DNA from: Haemophilus haemolyticus_L
GTDB lineage: Bacteria; Pseudomonadota; Gammaproteobacteria; Enterobacterales; Pasteurellaceae
Assembly (NCBI RefSeq): GCF_003490595.1
Contig: NZ_QQGY01000002.1
Span: 178,135 to 242,134, forward strand
Direction: 5' to 3'
Length of the DNA stretch: 64,000 nt
The position numbers were made by a program, and so were the translations under genes. Each line of letters begins with the position of its first letter. Position 1 is the stretch's first letter. The notes below the pieces were generated by a model that was not told where the DNA came from, did not search any database, and saw only the letters and a program-made list of their open reading frames with translations. Positions 25,801 to 31,870 of the stretch are shown piece after piece.

Positions 25801-26053
25801 CGCTATATACGCCCGTTGTGCCAGTCAATAAATCCGCTACAGAATGACCTTTGTAAGTTTCAATTTCTTTCTTGCTTTTATATTCGGTTACTTGGTTTTC
25901 TGAAAACATTTTATCTTTACCTGCCTCGGCTTTACTTTCAGAAGTCCCTAAAACAGAGATCGTATCAAGCTGATTTATTTGTGGGGAAGCATAGATAGTT
26001 TGATGAATGAGCAAGGTGAGGGGACATAGCATAAAGGAAAATTTATGTTTCAT
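22820..26053 (-). CDS. TonB-dependent outer-membrane receptor, heme/hemophore type
   Basis: The product has 1077 residues from the ATG at 26053 (MKHKFSFMLCPLTLLIHQT); GGAG is well spaced for it. Order: signal peptide (about 1-25), a TonB box-like ISVLGTSE segment, plug domain (about 45-180, GHSVADLLTGTTGVYSG and NIRGVQGQGRIPVLVDGTEQ), then a 22-strand barrel ending in LTRSSMPAPGRTIKLGFTAKF with terminal Phe. It is about 300 residues longer than common heme receptors; a highly charged insert at about 650-765 accounts for part of this. It should import heme delivered by the adjacent hemophilin-like protein. The promoter region has a Fur-box-like site. It corresponds to receptors called HemR or HphR. 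Confidence 0.9.
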   Translation of the reverse strand: MKHKFSFMLCPLTLLIHQTIYASPQINQLDTISVLGTSESKAEAGKDKMFSENQVTEYKSKKEIETYKGHSVADLLTGTTGVYSGDARNSGALDPNIRGVQGQGRIPVLVDGTEQAITVWRGFAGVSNRNYLDPFLISSVTVEKGPNLNRTLDSGAAGTIRLSTLEPDDIIKKGEKFGIEFKAETANNSIKQRGYPIPVGQDFRKLDHPEDMGLGAISAYFRTSDRYPARAKGRNKFFNDNAYRLAIATKDEHFEGLFAYAYRNKGNYFSGGKGGHNYGEGKTLDEYAKAHDINPDYYRSDDPYIPWIAIVYHPKKEVPNTSFESESYLGKATIKFNDHTKWKFGLRHSDMHYGEIMPSRLWQTSYQQGTVLQWPLANVKQTAVNTDFEYNPENNKWVNLRLGAYAVFNHAKTNTSGGSPSDIIFDDMGFNSVGTDLVAPEIKQPGEEGYEKYLIDKAEYIKQMRKKWKEYANSNDKTPNIKGVFDTKEAQAQWSKDNHYGVYASNRFEVTPKLNFDVMSNYKWENLNSENEFTKNTPLANEVCGGWVGGGKKNSKIYCPSWDYYMSGERHGKRKEFNVGFNFQYSPVDWLVLDAGAKYTHYKSRDDGLRKQIQDKQREEVFYPAALELSYYGFVKLDDEIRKRLNTYKIASNKKLEYEDEFEAKNPPPDDDSAYDNWLNEMEKYVDKKLEKENLHRPTEEDYAIDKAVRNSEPIWRSIFFERDEYGNFNFNESAINKYFPKDKLDEEIYNKDTGRMEKVIKTITLSSALAKKNPTPEQWERMKKAKRSAHAWSPSLGITILVKDNIRLYARYTETKRMPSIFEDTIGYSIIELHPFYKRKPEHSKNIEVGYVQDLRNLLSNARRADIRLNYFHNLTKNVFDRDINYELKQFDKRILSGLELQARYDQGNFFANLGVVYNLKNKFCDKNSTILDRGGWDYNGLTGKRTRAFPECVNGGNNNGYLKHTIAPKYSITANLGIRAFDERLELGTRWLYHSQVKDSRAKSLRDAGFLGSSETNRWNPVLVVDAYASYKVNENLQLELVGTNITDRYYLDPLTRSSMPAPGRTIKLGFTAKF

Positions 26054-26074
26054 TTTTTGAATCTCCATATAAAA

Positions 26075-26089
26075 CAATAACGATTATCA
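26075..26089. promoter_or_regulatory. Fur-box-like site upstream of the receptor gene
   Basis: CAATAACGATTATCA matches 11 of 14 defined positions of the 7-1-7 Fur motif and lies 22-36 bp before the receptor start codon, a position where bound Fur would block transcription. Confidence 0.6.
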
Positions 26090-26272
26090 TTTAAATGTTA
26101 GTCCTATTTTTTTGTATCCGCAAAGGAAAATTGTTTATTTTGTGATCGATGTAACAAAATTTTTCACTAAAAATTTTTTGACTTAAATCACAAGTGCGGT
26201 TCTTTTTTGCGCATTTTTTAGAAAACATTTTTATAATTATTTATAGGTATATTTTGATAGAAGAAGAAAGAT

Positions 26273-27043
26273 ATGGAGCACGAATATCAACGTGAGGTGA
26301 CTCGCGTGTGCGTACAAACGGCACTGCTCTTGTTACAACATGGGGCTGAAAGTACCGTGGTAGTACAAATGGCGCAGCGTTTAGGCATCGCACTTGGCGT
26401 AGAAAGTGTAGAATGTGCGCTTACGGCAAATGCTGTGGTGCTGACGACCTTATCAGATAATCATTGCATTACCACCGCACGAAAAAATACAGATAAAGGC
26501 ATTAATATGCAAATGGTCACTGATGTTCAGCGCATTGTGATTGCCGTTGAGCATCATTTGTATGACTTAGAAACCGCACAAAGAAAACTGGATCAATTAA
26601 AACCGCTGAAATATAACCGATGGTTAGTAGTGTTTATGATTGGCTTATCTTGTGCGGCATTCGCCCATTTATCAGGTGGAGATTGGGTGATTTGTGGCAT
26701 CACCTTTGTGGCAGCAGCCATCGCAATGTTTGTGCGACAAGAATTTTCTAAACGGCACTATAATCCCCTTATCGTCTTTTCCATCACCTCTTTTGTCGCC
26801 TCGCTGATTTCTGGCGTGAGCTTAAAATATAACTTAGGTAACGATCCTCAAATTGCCTTAGCATCTAGTGTGTTATTACTTGTGCCGGGGTTTCCGCTGA
26901 TTAATTCTTTGGCGGATATATTAAAAGGTTATGTCAATATGGGATTAGGCCGTTGGACGATTGCGACTATTCTCACTTTTGGCGCATGCCTTGGCATTGT
27001 ATTCGCGTTAAGCGTATTACATATCACAACTTGGGGGCATTAA
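26273..27043 (+). CDS. ThrE-family exporter, large subunit (YjjP-like)
   Basis: The product has 256 residues. A soluble N-terminal domain (about 1-115, LLLQHGAESTVVVQMAQRLG and ALTANAVVLTT) is followed by about five membrane helices with LLLVPGFPLINSLADILKGY (about 200-219), the ThrE/DUF1212 signature. In E. coli, YjjP with YjjB exports succinate; in actinobacteria a fused ThrE exports threonine. AAGAAAGAT lies before the ATG. The next gene begins one base after this stop and encodes the second half, so the two are translationally coupled and should form one transporter. Which acid or amino acid is exported cannot be read from the sequence. Confidence 0.87.
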   Translation: MEHEYQREVTRVCVQTALLLLQHGAESTVVVQMAQRLGIALGVESVECALTANAVVLTTLSDNHCITTARKNTDKGINMQMVTDVQRIVIAVEHHLYDLETAQRKLDQLKPLKYNRWLVVFMIGLSCAAFAHLSGGDWVICGITFVAAAIAMFVRQEFSKRHYNPLIVFSITSFVASLISGVSLKYNLGNDPQIALASSVLLLVPGFPLINSLADILKGYVNMGLGRWTIATILTFGACLGIVFALSVLHITTWGH

Positions 27044-27044
27044 A

Positions 27045-27524
27045 ATGTTATTAGACATCACAATATTTATATTGAAATTACTCGATGATATGTTATTTGC
27101 CGCAATTCCAGCGGTGGGCTTTGCTTTAGTATTTAATGTTCCGCCCAAGGCCTTAAAATATTGCGCAATTTTAGCCGCACTTGGGCATGTGACACGCACA
27201 TTATTACTGCATATTAATATGCCTATTGTATTTGCCACATTCTTTGCCACTTGCGTAATTGGATTTTTAGGCGTGCATCTTTCCCATCGTTATTTAGCCC
27301 ACCCCAAAGCCTTCACCGTTGCCGCAATTATCCCCATGATCCCTGGTGTTCATGCCTATAAAGCAATGATTTCAATGGTGCAAATTCATCATTTTGGCTT
27401 TTCTGATGCATTATTTGAACAGATGATTAGTTCCTTTATTAATACCAGTTTTATCTTAGGTGCGATTGTATTTGGATTAGCTTTACCAGGATTATTGTTT
27501 TATCGACAAAAACCCGTGGTGTAA
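27045..27524 (+). CDS. ThrE-family exporter, small subunit (YjjB-like)
   Basis: The product has 159 residues with four or five membrane segments, corresponding to the C-terminal DUF3815 half of ThrE. PMIPGVHAYKAMISMVQ (about 95-111) mirrors the VPGFPLIN motif of its partner. The gene follows yjjP-like with a one-base gap. Together they form a split exporter; YjjPB in E. coli exports succinate. The pair ends at a bidirectional hairpin terminator. Confidence 0.86.
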   Translation: MLLDITIFILKLLDDMLFAAIPAVGFALVFNVPPKALKYCAILAALGHVTRTLLLHINMPIVFATFFATCVIGFLGVHLSHRYLAHPKAFTVAAIIPMIPGVHAYKAMISMVQIHHFGFSDALFEQMISSFINTSFILGAIVFGLALPGLLFYRQKPVV

Positions 27525-27542
27525 CCTTAAAACAGTGCAACA

Positions 27543-27570
27543 AAAAAGCCGACATTTTGTCGGCTTTCTA
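27543..27570. terminator. Bidirectional terminator
   Basis: AAAAGCCGAC (27545-27554) and GTCGGCTTT (27559-27567) form the stem, with A- and T-rich flanks between two convergent genes. Confidence 0.88.
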
Positions 27571-27789
27571 CTATTCTTGTGATTTTTTCTTGAGATATTC
27601 ATAAAGCTCATCTTTAATCCGTAATTTTTCTTTTTTCAAAGCCTCAATTTCCATATGAGTAGCGAGCTGAATGTTTTCCTGCATATTCTTAATTTCATGA
27701 TCTAATTCGTTATGCTTTTCAAAAAGACGATCGAAATAAGCATCATTACTTTTAAGTTTGGTGATTAATTCCCTGTATTCTGGAAACAT
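27571..27789 (-). CDS. YdcH/DUF465 family small coiled-coil protein
   Basis: The product has 72 residues, almost entirely helical and charged. MFPEYRELITKLKSNDAYFD at the start and LKKEKLRIKDELYEYLKKK near the end are the DUF465 (YdcH) pattern. The function is not established; homologues are short cytoplasmic proteins. GGAGCGATTTT precedes the ATG. Its own promoter probably lies in the gap of about 110 bp before the Wzz-like gene. Confidence 0.85.
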   Translation of the reverse strand: MFPEYRELITKLKSNDAYFDRLFEKHNELDHEIKNMQENIQLATHMEIEALKKEKLRIKDELYEYLKKKSQE

Positions 27790-27903
27790 AAAATCGCTCC
27801 TGTGTTAGTTAAAATCGATCTTGAGTTTACGCTTTTCTTTACAAAGAAACAAAATTCAATTTTAAAAATTTGACCGCGATCACAAAAATTTATTCTGAAC
27901 GAA

Positions 27904-28668
27904 TTATTTTTGCTCATTTACCTTTTTATTTCTTCCTGCACCTAAAACCAGCATAGCTAACAAACTAAGAATAATTCCAAAGCCAGCACCAATACCCGTT
28001 GAAATAACATAAGGTTTCTCTGCCATTACAAGATTAGGTTGTTGAACAAAATGAAATGCCACCAAATTATTATCTAACGGTTGAACAGATTGCATCATTT
28101 TCAATTTGTTTTCCCAAGAAACATCAATTTTGGCGTCCGCTGCATTTTTCACTTGTTCAAATAAAGATTTCCATTTTGTAATCAATTCATTATTTAATGT
28201 TTGGCGCGCTTGATTATTCACATAACGAATGTATTCCACAAAAAGTTGATCCACTTCTTCACGATCAAAAGAAGATAGGATGAATTGATCAAGATTATTT
28301 TCTTGGGAAAATTTAAAGTGCGAAGCAATTTGCTGAACGGTTTGATTTTCAACTTTAGCTCTCGCTTTCACAAAATCAGATTGATTTAAAAAAGCCATTA
28401 ATTGAGCAGGTGAATTAAGAATTTTTGTAAATTCATGATACGCAGAATCTGTCGCCTTACGCTCAATTTTTACCATATCAACGGCATCAGCATCACCGCT
28501 AACTAAACTGTATGTAGAAAAAAGAGAAAAATAATTACCTAGTTCACTCATTTTTGGCGCTTCAAATTGCGCACTAACCTGCCATTTTGTCGGGTGAAAA
28601 TGCGCCCCCGCAAAACCAAGTCCACCTCCGATAAGCATAAACAGAAAAGAAAGAATAAATTTTCTCAT
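27904..28668 (-). CDS. Wzz-like polysaccharide chain-length determinant protein
   Basis: The product has 254 residues. The N-terminal membrane helix (about 5-22, LSFLFMLIGGGLGFAGA) is followed by a periplasmic, mostly helical region (about 25-220) and a C-terminal membrane helix (about 223-243, GIGAGFGIILSLLAMLVLGAG) with a short basic tail. This two-helix topology and the WQVSAQFEAP start are those of Wzz/FepE polysaccharide co-polymerases, which set chain length of polymers made by Wzy. The usual proline-rich motif before the second helix is only partly evident (VQQPNLVMAEKPYVIS). No polysaccharide genes surround it, so the target polymer is unknown. Confidence 0.72.
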   Translation of the reverse strand: MRKFILSFLFMLIGGGLGFAGAHFHPTKWQVSAQFEAPKMSELGNYFSLFSTYSLVSGDADAVDMVKIERKATDSAYHEFTKILNSPAQLMAFLNQSDFVKARAKVENQTVQQIASHFKFSQENNLDQFILSSFDREEVDQLFVEYIRYVNNQARQTLNNELITKWKSLFEQVKNAADAKIDVSWENKLKMMQSVQPLDNNLVAFHFVQQPNLVMAEKPYVISTGIGAGFGIILSLLAMLVLGAGRNKKVNEQK

Positions 28669-28839
28669 AATTTACCTAAAATTCAGACTAAATGAGGTGT
28701 GGATTCTAACACAAAGTGCGGTGTATTTTTGCTTTATTTTCAGAATCTCGCTTTTCCCTTGGCTTTTAACTGGTTTATTTGAATAAAGCACGCTAGAATA
28801 AAGTCATTTTCATTTCAACGAAAAAAGTAAGGAAATTCT

Positions 28840-30129
28840 ATGATCGATCCAAATTTGCTCCGTAATAATTTAGCGGAAGTCGCAGAAAAATTAAAAGTAA
28901 AACGTAACTTTATTCTTGATACAGAAAAACTCACCTCATTAGAAGAACAACGCAAGAACTTACAAGTCACCACCGAAAATTTACAAGCTGAACGTAATAC
29001 ACGCTCCAAAGCTATTGGCGCTGCGAAAGCACGCGGTGAAGATATCGCGCCATTATTAGCTGAAGTGGATAATATGGGCAATCAATTGACTGAAGCAAAA
29101 GCACAATTAGATGCGGTACTTGCGGAAATCAATCAAATTGCATTAACTATTCCAAATCTACCCGCAGAGGAAGTGCCATTAGGCAAAGATGACACCGAAA
29201 ATAAAGAAATCTTACGTTGGGGTACACCACGTACATTTGATTTTGAAGTGAAAGATCATGTCACTTTGGGTGAAGAAGCCAATGGCTTAGATTTTGCCGC
29301 TGGGGCTAAATTAGCTGGCGCGCGTTTTGCCGTAATGAAAGGTCAAATCGCCAAAATGCACCGTGCATTAGCGCAATTTATGTTAGATCTTCATACTGAA
29401 CAACACGGCTATTTAGAAACCTATGTGCCTTATTTAGTCAACCATGCTACACTTTATGGCACAGGTCAATTACCAAAATTTGGGGAAGATTTATTCCATA
29501 CTTTAGCCTTAGAAGGCGAACAACCTTACGCATTAATTCCAACCGCAGAAGTGCCAGTCACTAATTTAGTGCGTGATGTAATTATTGATGAAACAGAATT
29601 ACCAATAAAAATGACCGCACATACGCCATGTTTCCGTTCAGAAGCGGGGTCGTACGGTCGTGATACTCGCGGTTTAATTCGTATGCACCAATTTGATAAA
29701 GTGGAAATGGTACAAATCGTTGATCCAGATAAATCAATGGAAGCACTCGAAGAATTAACTGGTCATGCAGAAAAAGTATTGCAATTATTAAATCTTCCAT
29801 ATCGTAAAGTTTTACTTTGCACAGGCGATATGGGCTTTGGTTCTTGCAAAACTTACGATTTAGAAGTTTGGGTGCCTGCACAAAATACTTATCGCGAGAT
29901 TTCTTCTTGCTCAAATATGTGGGATTTCCAAGCTCGCCGTATGCAGGCTCGTTGCAAAGCGAAAGGGGATAAGAAAACTCGCTTAGTGCACACCTTAAAT
30001 GGTTCTGGCTTGGCTGTTGGTCGTACTTTAGTGGCTGTGCTTGAAAACTATCAAAATGCTGATGGTTCAATCACTGTGCCAGAAGTGCTACGTCCATATA
30101 TGGGCGGATTAGAGGTTATCGGAAAATAA
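28840..30129 (+). CDS. serS: Seryl-tRNA synthetase
   Basis: The product has 429 residues. The N-terminal coiled-coil arm (about 30-100, TSLEEQRKNLQVTTENLQAE) binds the long variable arm of tRNA-Ser, and a class II catalytic domain follows with motif 2 (CFRSEAGSYGRDTRGLIRMH, about 268-287) and motif 3 (NGSGLAVGRTLVAVLENYQ, about 387-405). It charges tRNA-Ser and also tRNA-Sec; the latter matters here because selD with a selenocysteine codon lies downstream. AAGGAAATTCT precedes the ATG. The gene is monocistronic, ending at a strong terminator. Confidence 0.98.
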   Translation: MIDPNLLRNNLAEVAEKLKVKRNFILDTEKLTSLEEQRKNLQVTTENLQAERNTRSKAIGAAKARGEDIAPLLAEVDNMGNQLTEAKAQLDAVLAEINQIALTIPNLPAEEVPLGKDDTENKEILRWGTPRTFDFEVKDHVTLGEEANGLDFAAGAKLAGARFAVMKGQIAKMHRALAQFMLDLHTEQHGYLETYVPYLVNHATLYGTGQLPKFGEDLFHTLALEGEQPYALIPTAEVPVTNLVRDVIIDETELPIKMTAHTPCFRSEAGSYGRDTRGLIRMHQFDKVEMVQIVDPDKSMEALEELTGHAEKVLQLLNLPYRKVLLCTGDMGFGSCKTYDLEVWVPAQNTYREISSCSNMWDFQARRMQARCKAKGDKKTRLVHTLNGSGLAVGRTLVAVLENYQNADGSITVPEVLRPYMGGLEVIGK

Positions 30130-30142
30130 TCCTTCTATAAAA

Positions 30143-30181
30143 TAAAAAAGCGTGGATTTTCAAATTTCCACGCTTTTTTAT
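30143..30181 (+). terminator. Terminator of serS
   Basis: AAAAAGCGTGGA (30145-30156) and TCCACGCTTTTTT (30167-30179) form a strong stem with a T run. It isolates serS from the fimbrial promoter region. Confidence 0.92.
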
Positions 30182-30257
30182 GGAAAATATAGGGCGTTAA
30201 GTCATTATTGTGGTTTAAAACACGCCATTTGGCTGCCAAATTTTTTTCTTCGGCATC

Positions 30258-30285
30258 TTGTATTTTTTTTTTTTTTTTTTAGAAT
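30258..30285 (+). promoter_or_regulatory. Fimbrial operon promoter with an 18-base T tract in the spacer
   Basis: TTGTAT (30258-30263) and TAGAAT (30280-30285) flank a spacer of 16 bases that are all T; the complete T run is 30263-30280, 18 bases. TAGAAT matches the sigma-70 -10 hexamer at 5 of 6 positions. Slippage in the T tract would change the spacer length and so promoter strength, the mechanism known for other Haemophilus fimbriae with TA repeats. The start of transcription would be near 30292, about 95 bp before the pilin gene. Confidence 0.65.
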
Positions 30286-30385
30286 GGGGAAGTTTTTGCG
30301 CTGTTAAAAATGGCAAAAACATTAATATTGGAGAAATCCATTATTTGTCGTCATTTTTTATTAAACATTTAAAAAAGGAAAATAA

Positions 30386-31042
30386 ATGAAAAAATTAGTA
30401 TTGGTAACGGCATTAGTTGCGGCATTCTCAAGCCAAGTCATGGCAGCAACTAATGCAAACGGATCTGATATTGGTACAACTACTGCAGGAAGAGCTACTG
30501 ATGGTTCTACACCAGGTGCAAACAGCGGTGTTGTTCGTTTTAAAGGTAAAGTGGTCGATCAAACCTGTACTGTCGCGACAGAGAGCCAAGATCAAATTGT
30601 GGTATTAGATACAGTTTCAAAAAATCGTTTTACTGCGGTAGGTAATACAGCAATGCCAACACCATTTGAAATTAAATTAAGTGGATGTACCGTTCCAGCA
30701 ACTGGTGGCAAAGCAACAAGGGTAAAAGCGCGCTTTGCTTCTGTGGCGAATGTAGATACAGCTAACAACTACACTTTAAGAAACACTAAAACTGGAGGAG
30801 CTACTAACGTTAATATTCAATTATTTAATGCTGACGGAACTACACCTATTTCTCCTATGAAACGTGTAACTACAACTACTGATGGTGTACCTACACATAC
30901 ATCACAGGATGGTGCAACGTTTGAAAATATTACAACCGCAAATCAAGTTCTTCATTATGTAGCTAAATATTATTCTACTGCGGCAAGTGTTGGCGTAGGT
31001 GAAGTCGAATCTGCGGTTGATTTTGAATTAACTTATGAATAA
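30386..31042 (+). CDS. Major fimbrial subunit (chaperone-usher pilin)
   Basis: The product has 218 residues. After a signal peptide (MKKLVLVTALVAAFSSQVMA) comes an N-terminal donor-strand segment (about 21-50, with low-complexity TTTAGRATDGSTPGA) and an incomplete Ig-like pilin domain. It has a conserved Cys pair (DQTCTVAT near 57, LSGCTVPA near 97) and the penultimate-tyrosine C-terminal strand (VDFELTYE) recognised by the chaperone. It is the first gene of the operon, with AAAAGGAAAATAA before the ATG. A hairpin just after the stop should raise its yield over the downstream genes. The pattern resembles F17-type pilins. Confidence 0.9.
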   Translation: MKKLVLVTALVAAFSSQVMAATNANGSDIGTTTAGRATDGSTPGANSGVVRFKGKVVDQTCTVATESQDQIVVLDTVSKNRFTAVGNTAMPTPFEIKLSGCTVPATGGKATRVKARFASVANVDTANNYTLRNTKTGGATNVNIQLFNADGTTPISPMKRVTTTTDGVPTHTSQDGATFENITTANQVLHYVAKYYSTAASVGVGEVESAVDFELTYE

Positions 31043-31074
31043 TTCTTTTGGCTAATATTATTAGCTTTTACTTC

Positions 31075-31110
31075 ACCGCATTGTTAAGACAATTTTAGCA
31101 ATGCGGTTTT
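31075..31110 (+). terminator. Attenuating hairpin after the major pilin gene
   Basis: ACCGCATTG (31075-31083) pairs with CAATGCGGT (31099-31107), followed by TTTAATT. The short T run suggests partial termination or 3' protection of the pilin mRNA, allowing many more pilin than usher molecules. Confidence 0.65.
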
Positions 31111-31156
31111 AATTATTTGGTGATATCACCTTATTTATGAATAAAGTTGAGGAAAA

Positions 31157-31858
31157 ATGATGTTTAAGAAAATTGTATTCGGATTAACCGCACTTTTTAC
31201 CTTTTCTGCCCAAGCGAATGTCGTCATTATCGGCACTAGAGTGATTTACCCTCAAGATCAAAAAAATATTATCGTGAAATTAGAAAATAACGGTAAAAAT
31301 GCAGCATTAGTACAGGCTTGGTTAGATACGGGCGATCAAAATGCCGATCCTAAAAATATTAAAACACCTTTTATCATTACTCCGCCAGTAAGCCGTGTTG
31401 AGGCAAAATCTGGTCAGAGTTTACGTATTACTTATACAGGCAGCCAATCTTTGCCACAAGATCGAGAAAGCCTCTATTATTTTAATTTACTTGATATTCC
31501 GCCTAAACCAAGTGCAGAGCGTTTAGCTGAAAGTCCAAACTTTTTACAATTGGCTATCCGTTCTCGTTTAAAATTCTTTTACCGCCCAAGCAATCTCCCT
31601 ATAACAGTAACAGATGCCTATCAAGCGGTAAAATGGATTGCGACGCCAGATGGCATTAAAGTTAGCAATCAAACGCCTTATTATATGAGTTATGTTTCAG
31701 CTCAAATTAATAAAACTTCAGTTAAAGACGCTCGTATGGTTGCGCCTTTTAGTGAGGAAGTTTTCCATGTTTCAGGCGCCCGCGCTGGCAGCAAGGTAAC
31801 TTGGAATCTCATTAATGACTTTGGTGGCGACACAATTGGTGAATCTATTTTGCAATAA
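31157..31858 (+). CDS. Periplasmic fimbrial chaperone (PapD family)
   Basis: The product has 233 residues. A signal peptide (about 1-20) precedes two Ig-like domains. The first beta strand (VVIIGTRVIYPQDQKNIIVK) carries the conserved Arg; the G1-strand/linker signature is LQLAIRSRLKFFYRP (about 131-145), and the conserved Lys lies in that region. It stabilises pilin subunits by donor-strand complementation and hands them to the usher. An FGS-type short F1-G1 loop is apparent. GAGGAAAA precedes the start. The usher gene follows after 12 bp. Confidence 0.94.
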   Translation: MMFKKIVFGLTALFTFSAQANVVIIGTRVIYPQDQKNIIVKLENNGKNAALVQAWLDTGDQNADPKNIKTPFIITPPVSRVEAKSGQSLRITYTGSQSLPQDRESLYYFNLLDIPPKPSAERLAESPNFLQLAIRSRLKFFYRPSNLPITVTDAYQAVKWIATPDGIKVSNQTPYYMSYVSAQINKTSVKDARMVAPFSEEVFHVSGARAGSKVTWNLINDFGGDTIGESILQ

Positions 31859-31870
31859 CGGGGAGTGTTT

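Noticed and set aside
29582..30070. A 162-codon minus-strand frame within serS
   Set aside because: It lies wholly antisense to a highly conserved essential gene and has no recognisable protein features.
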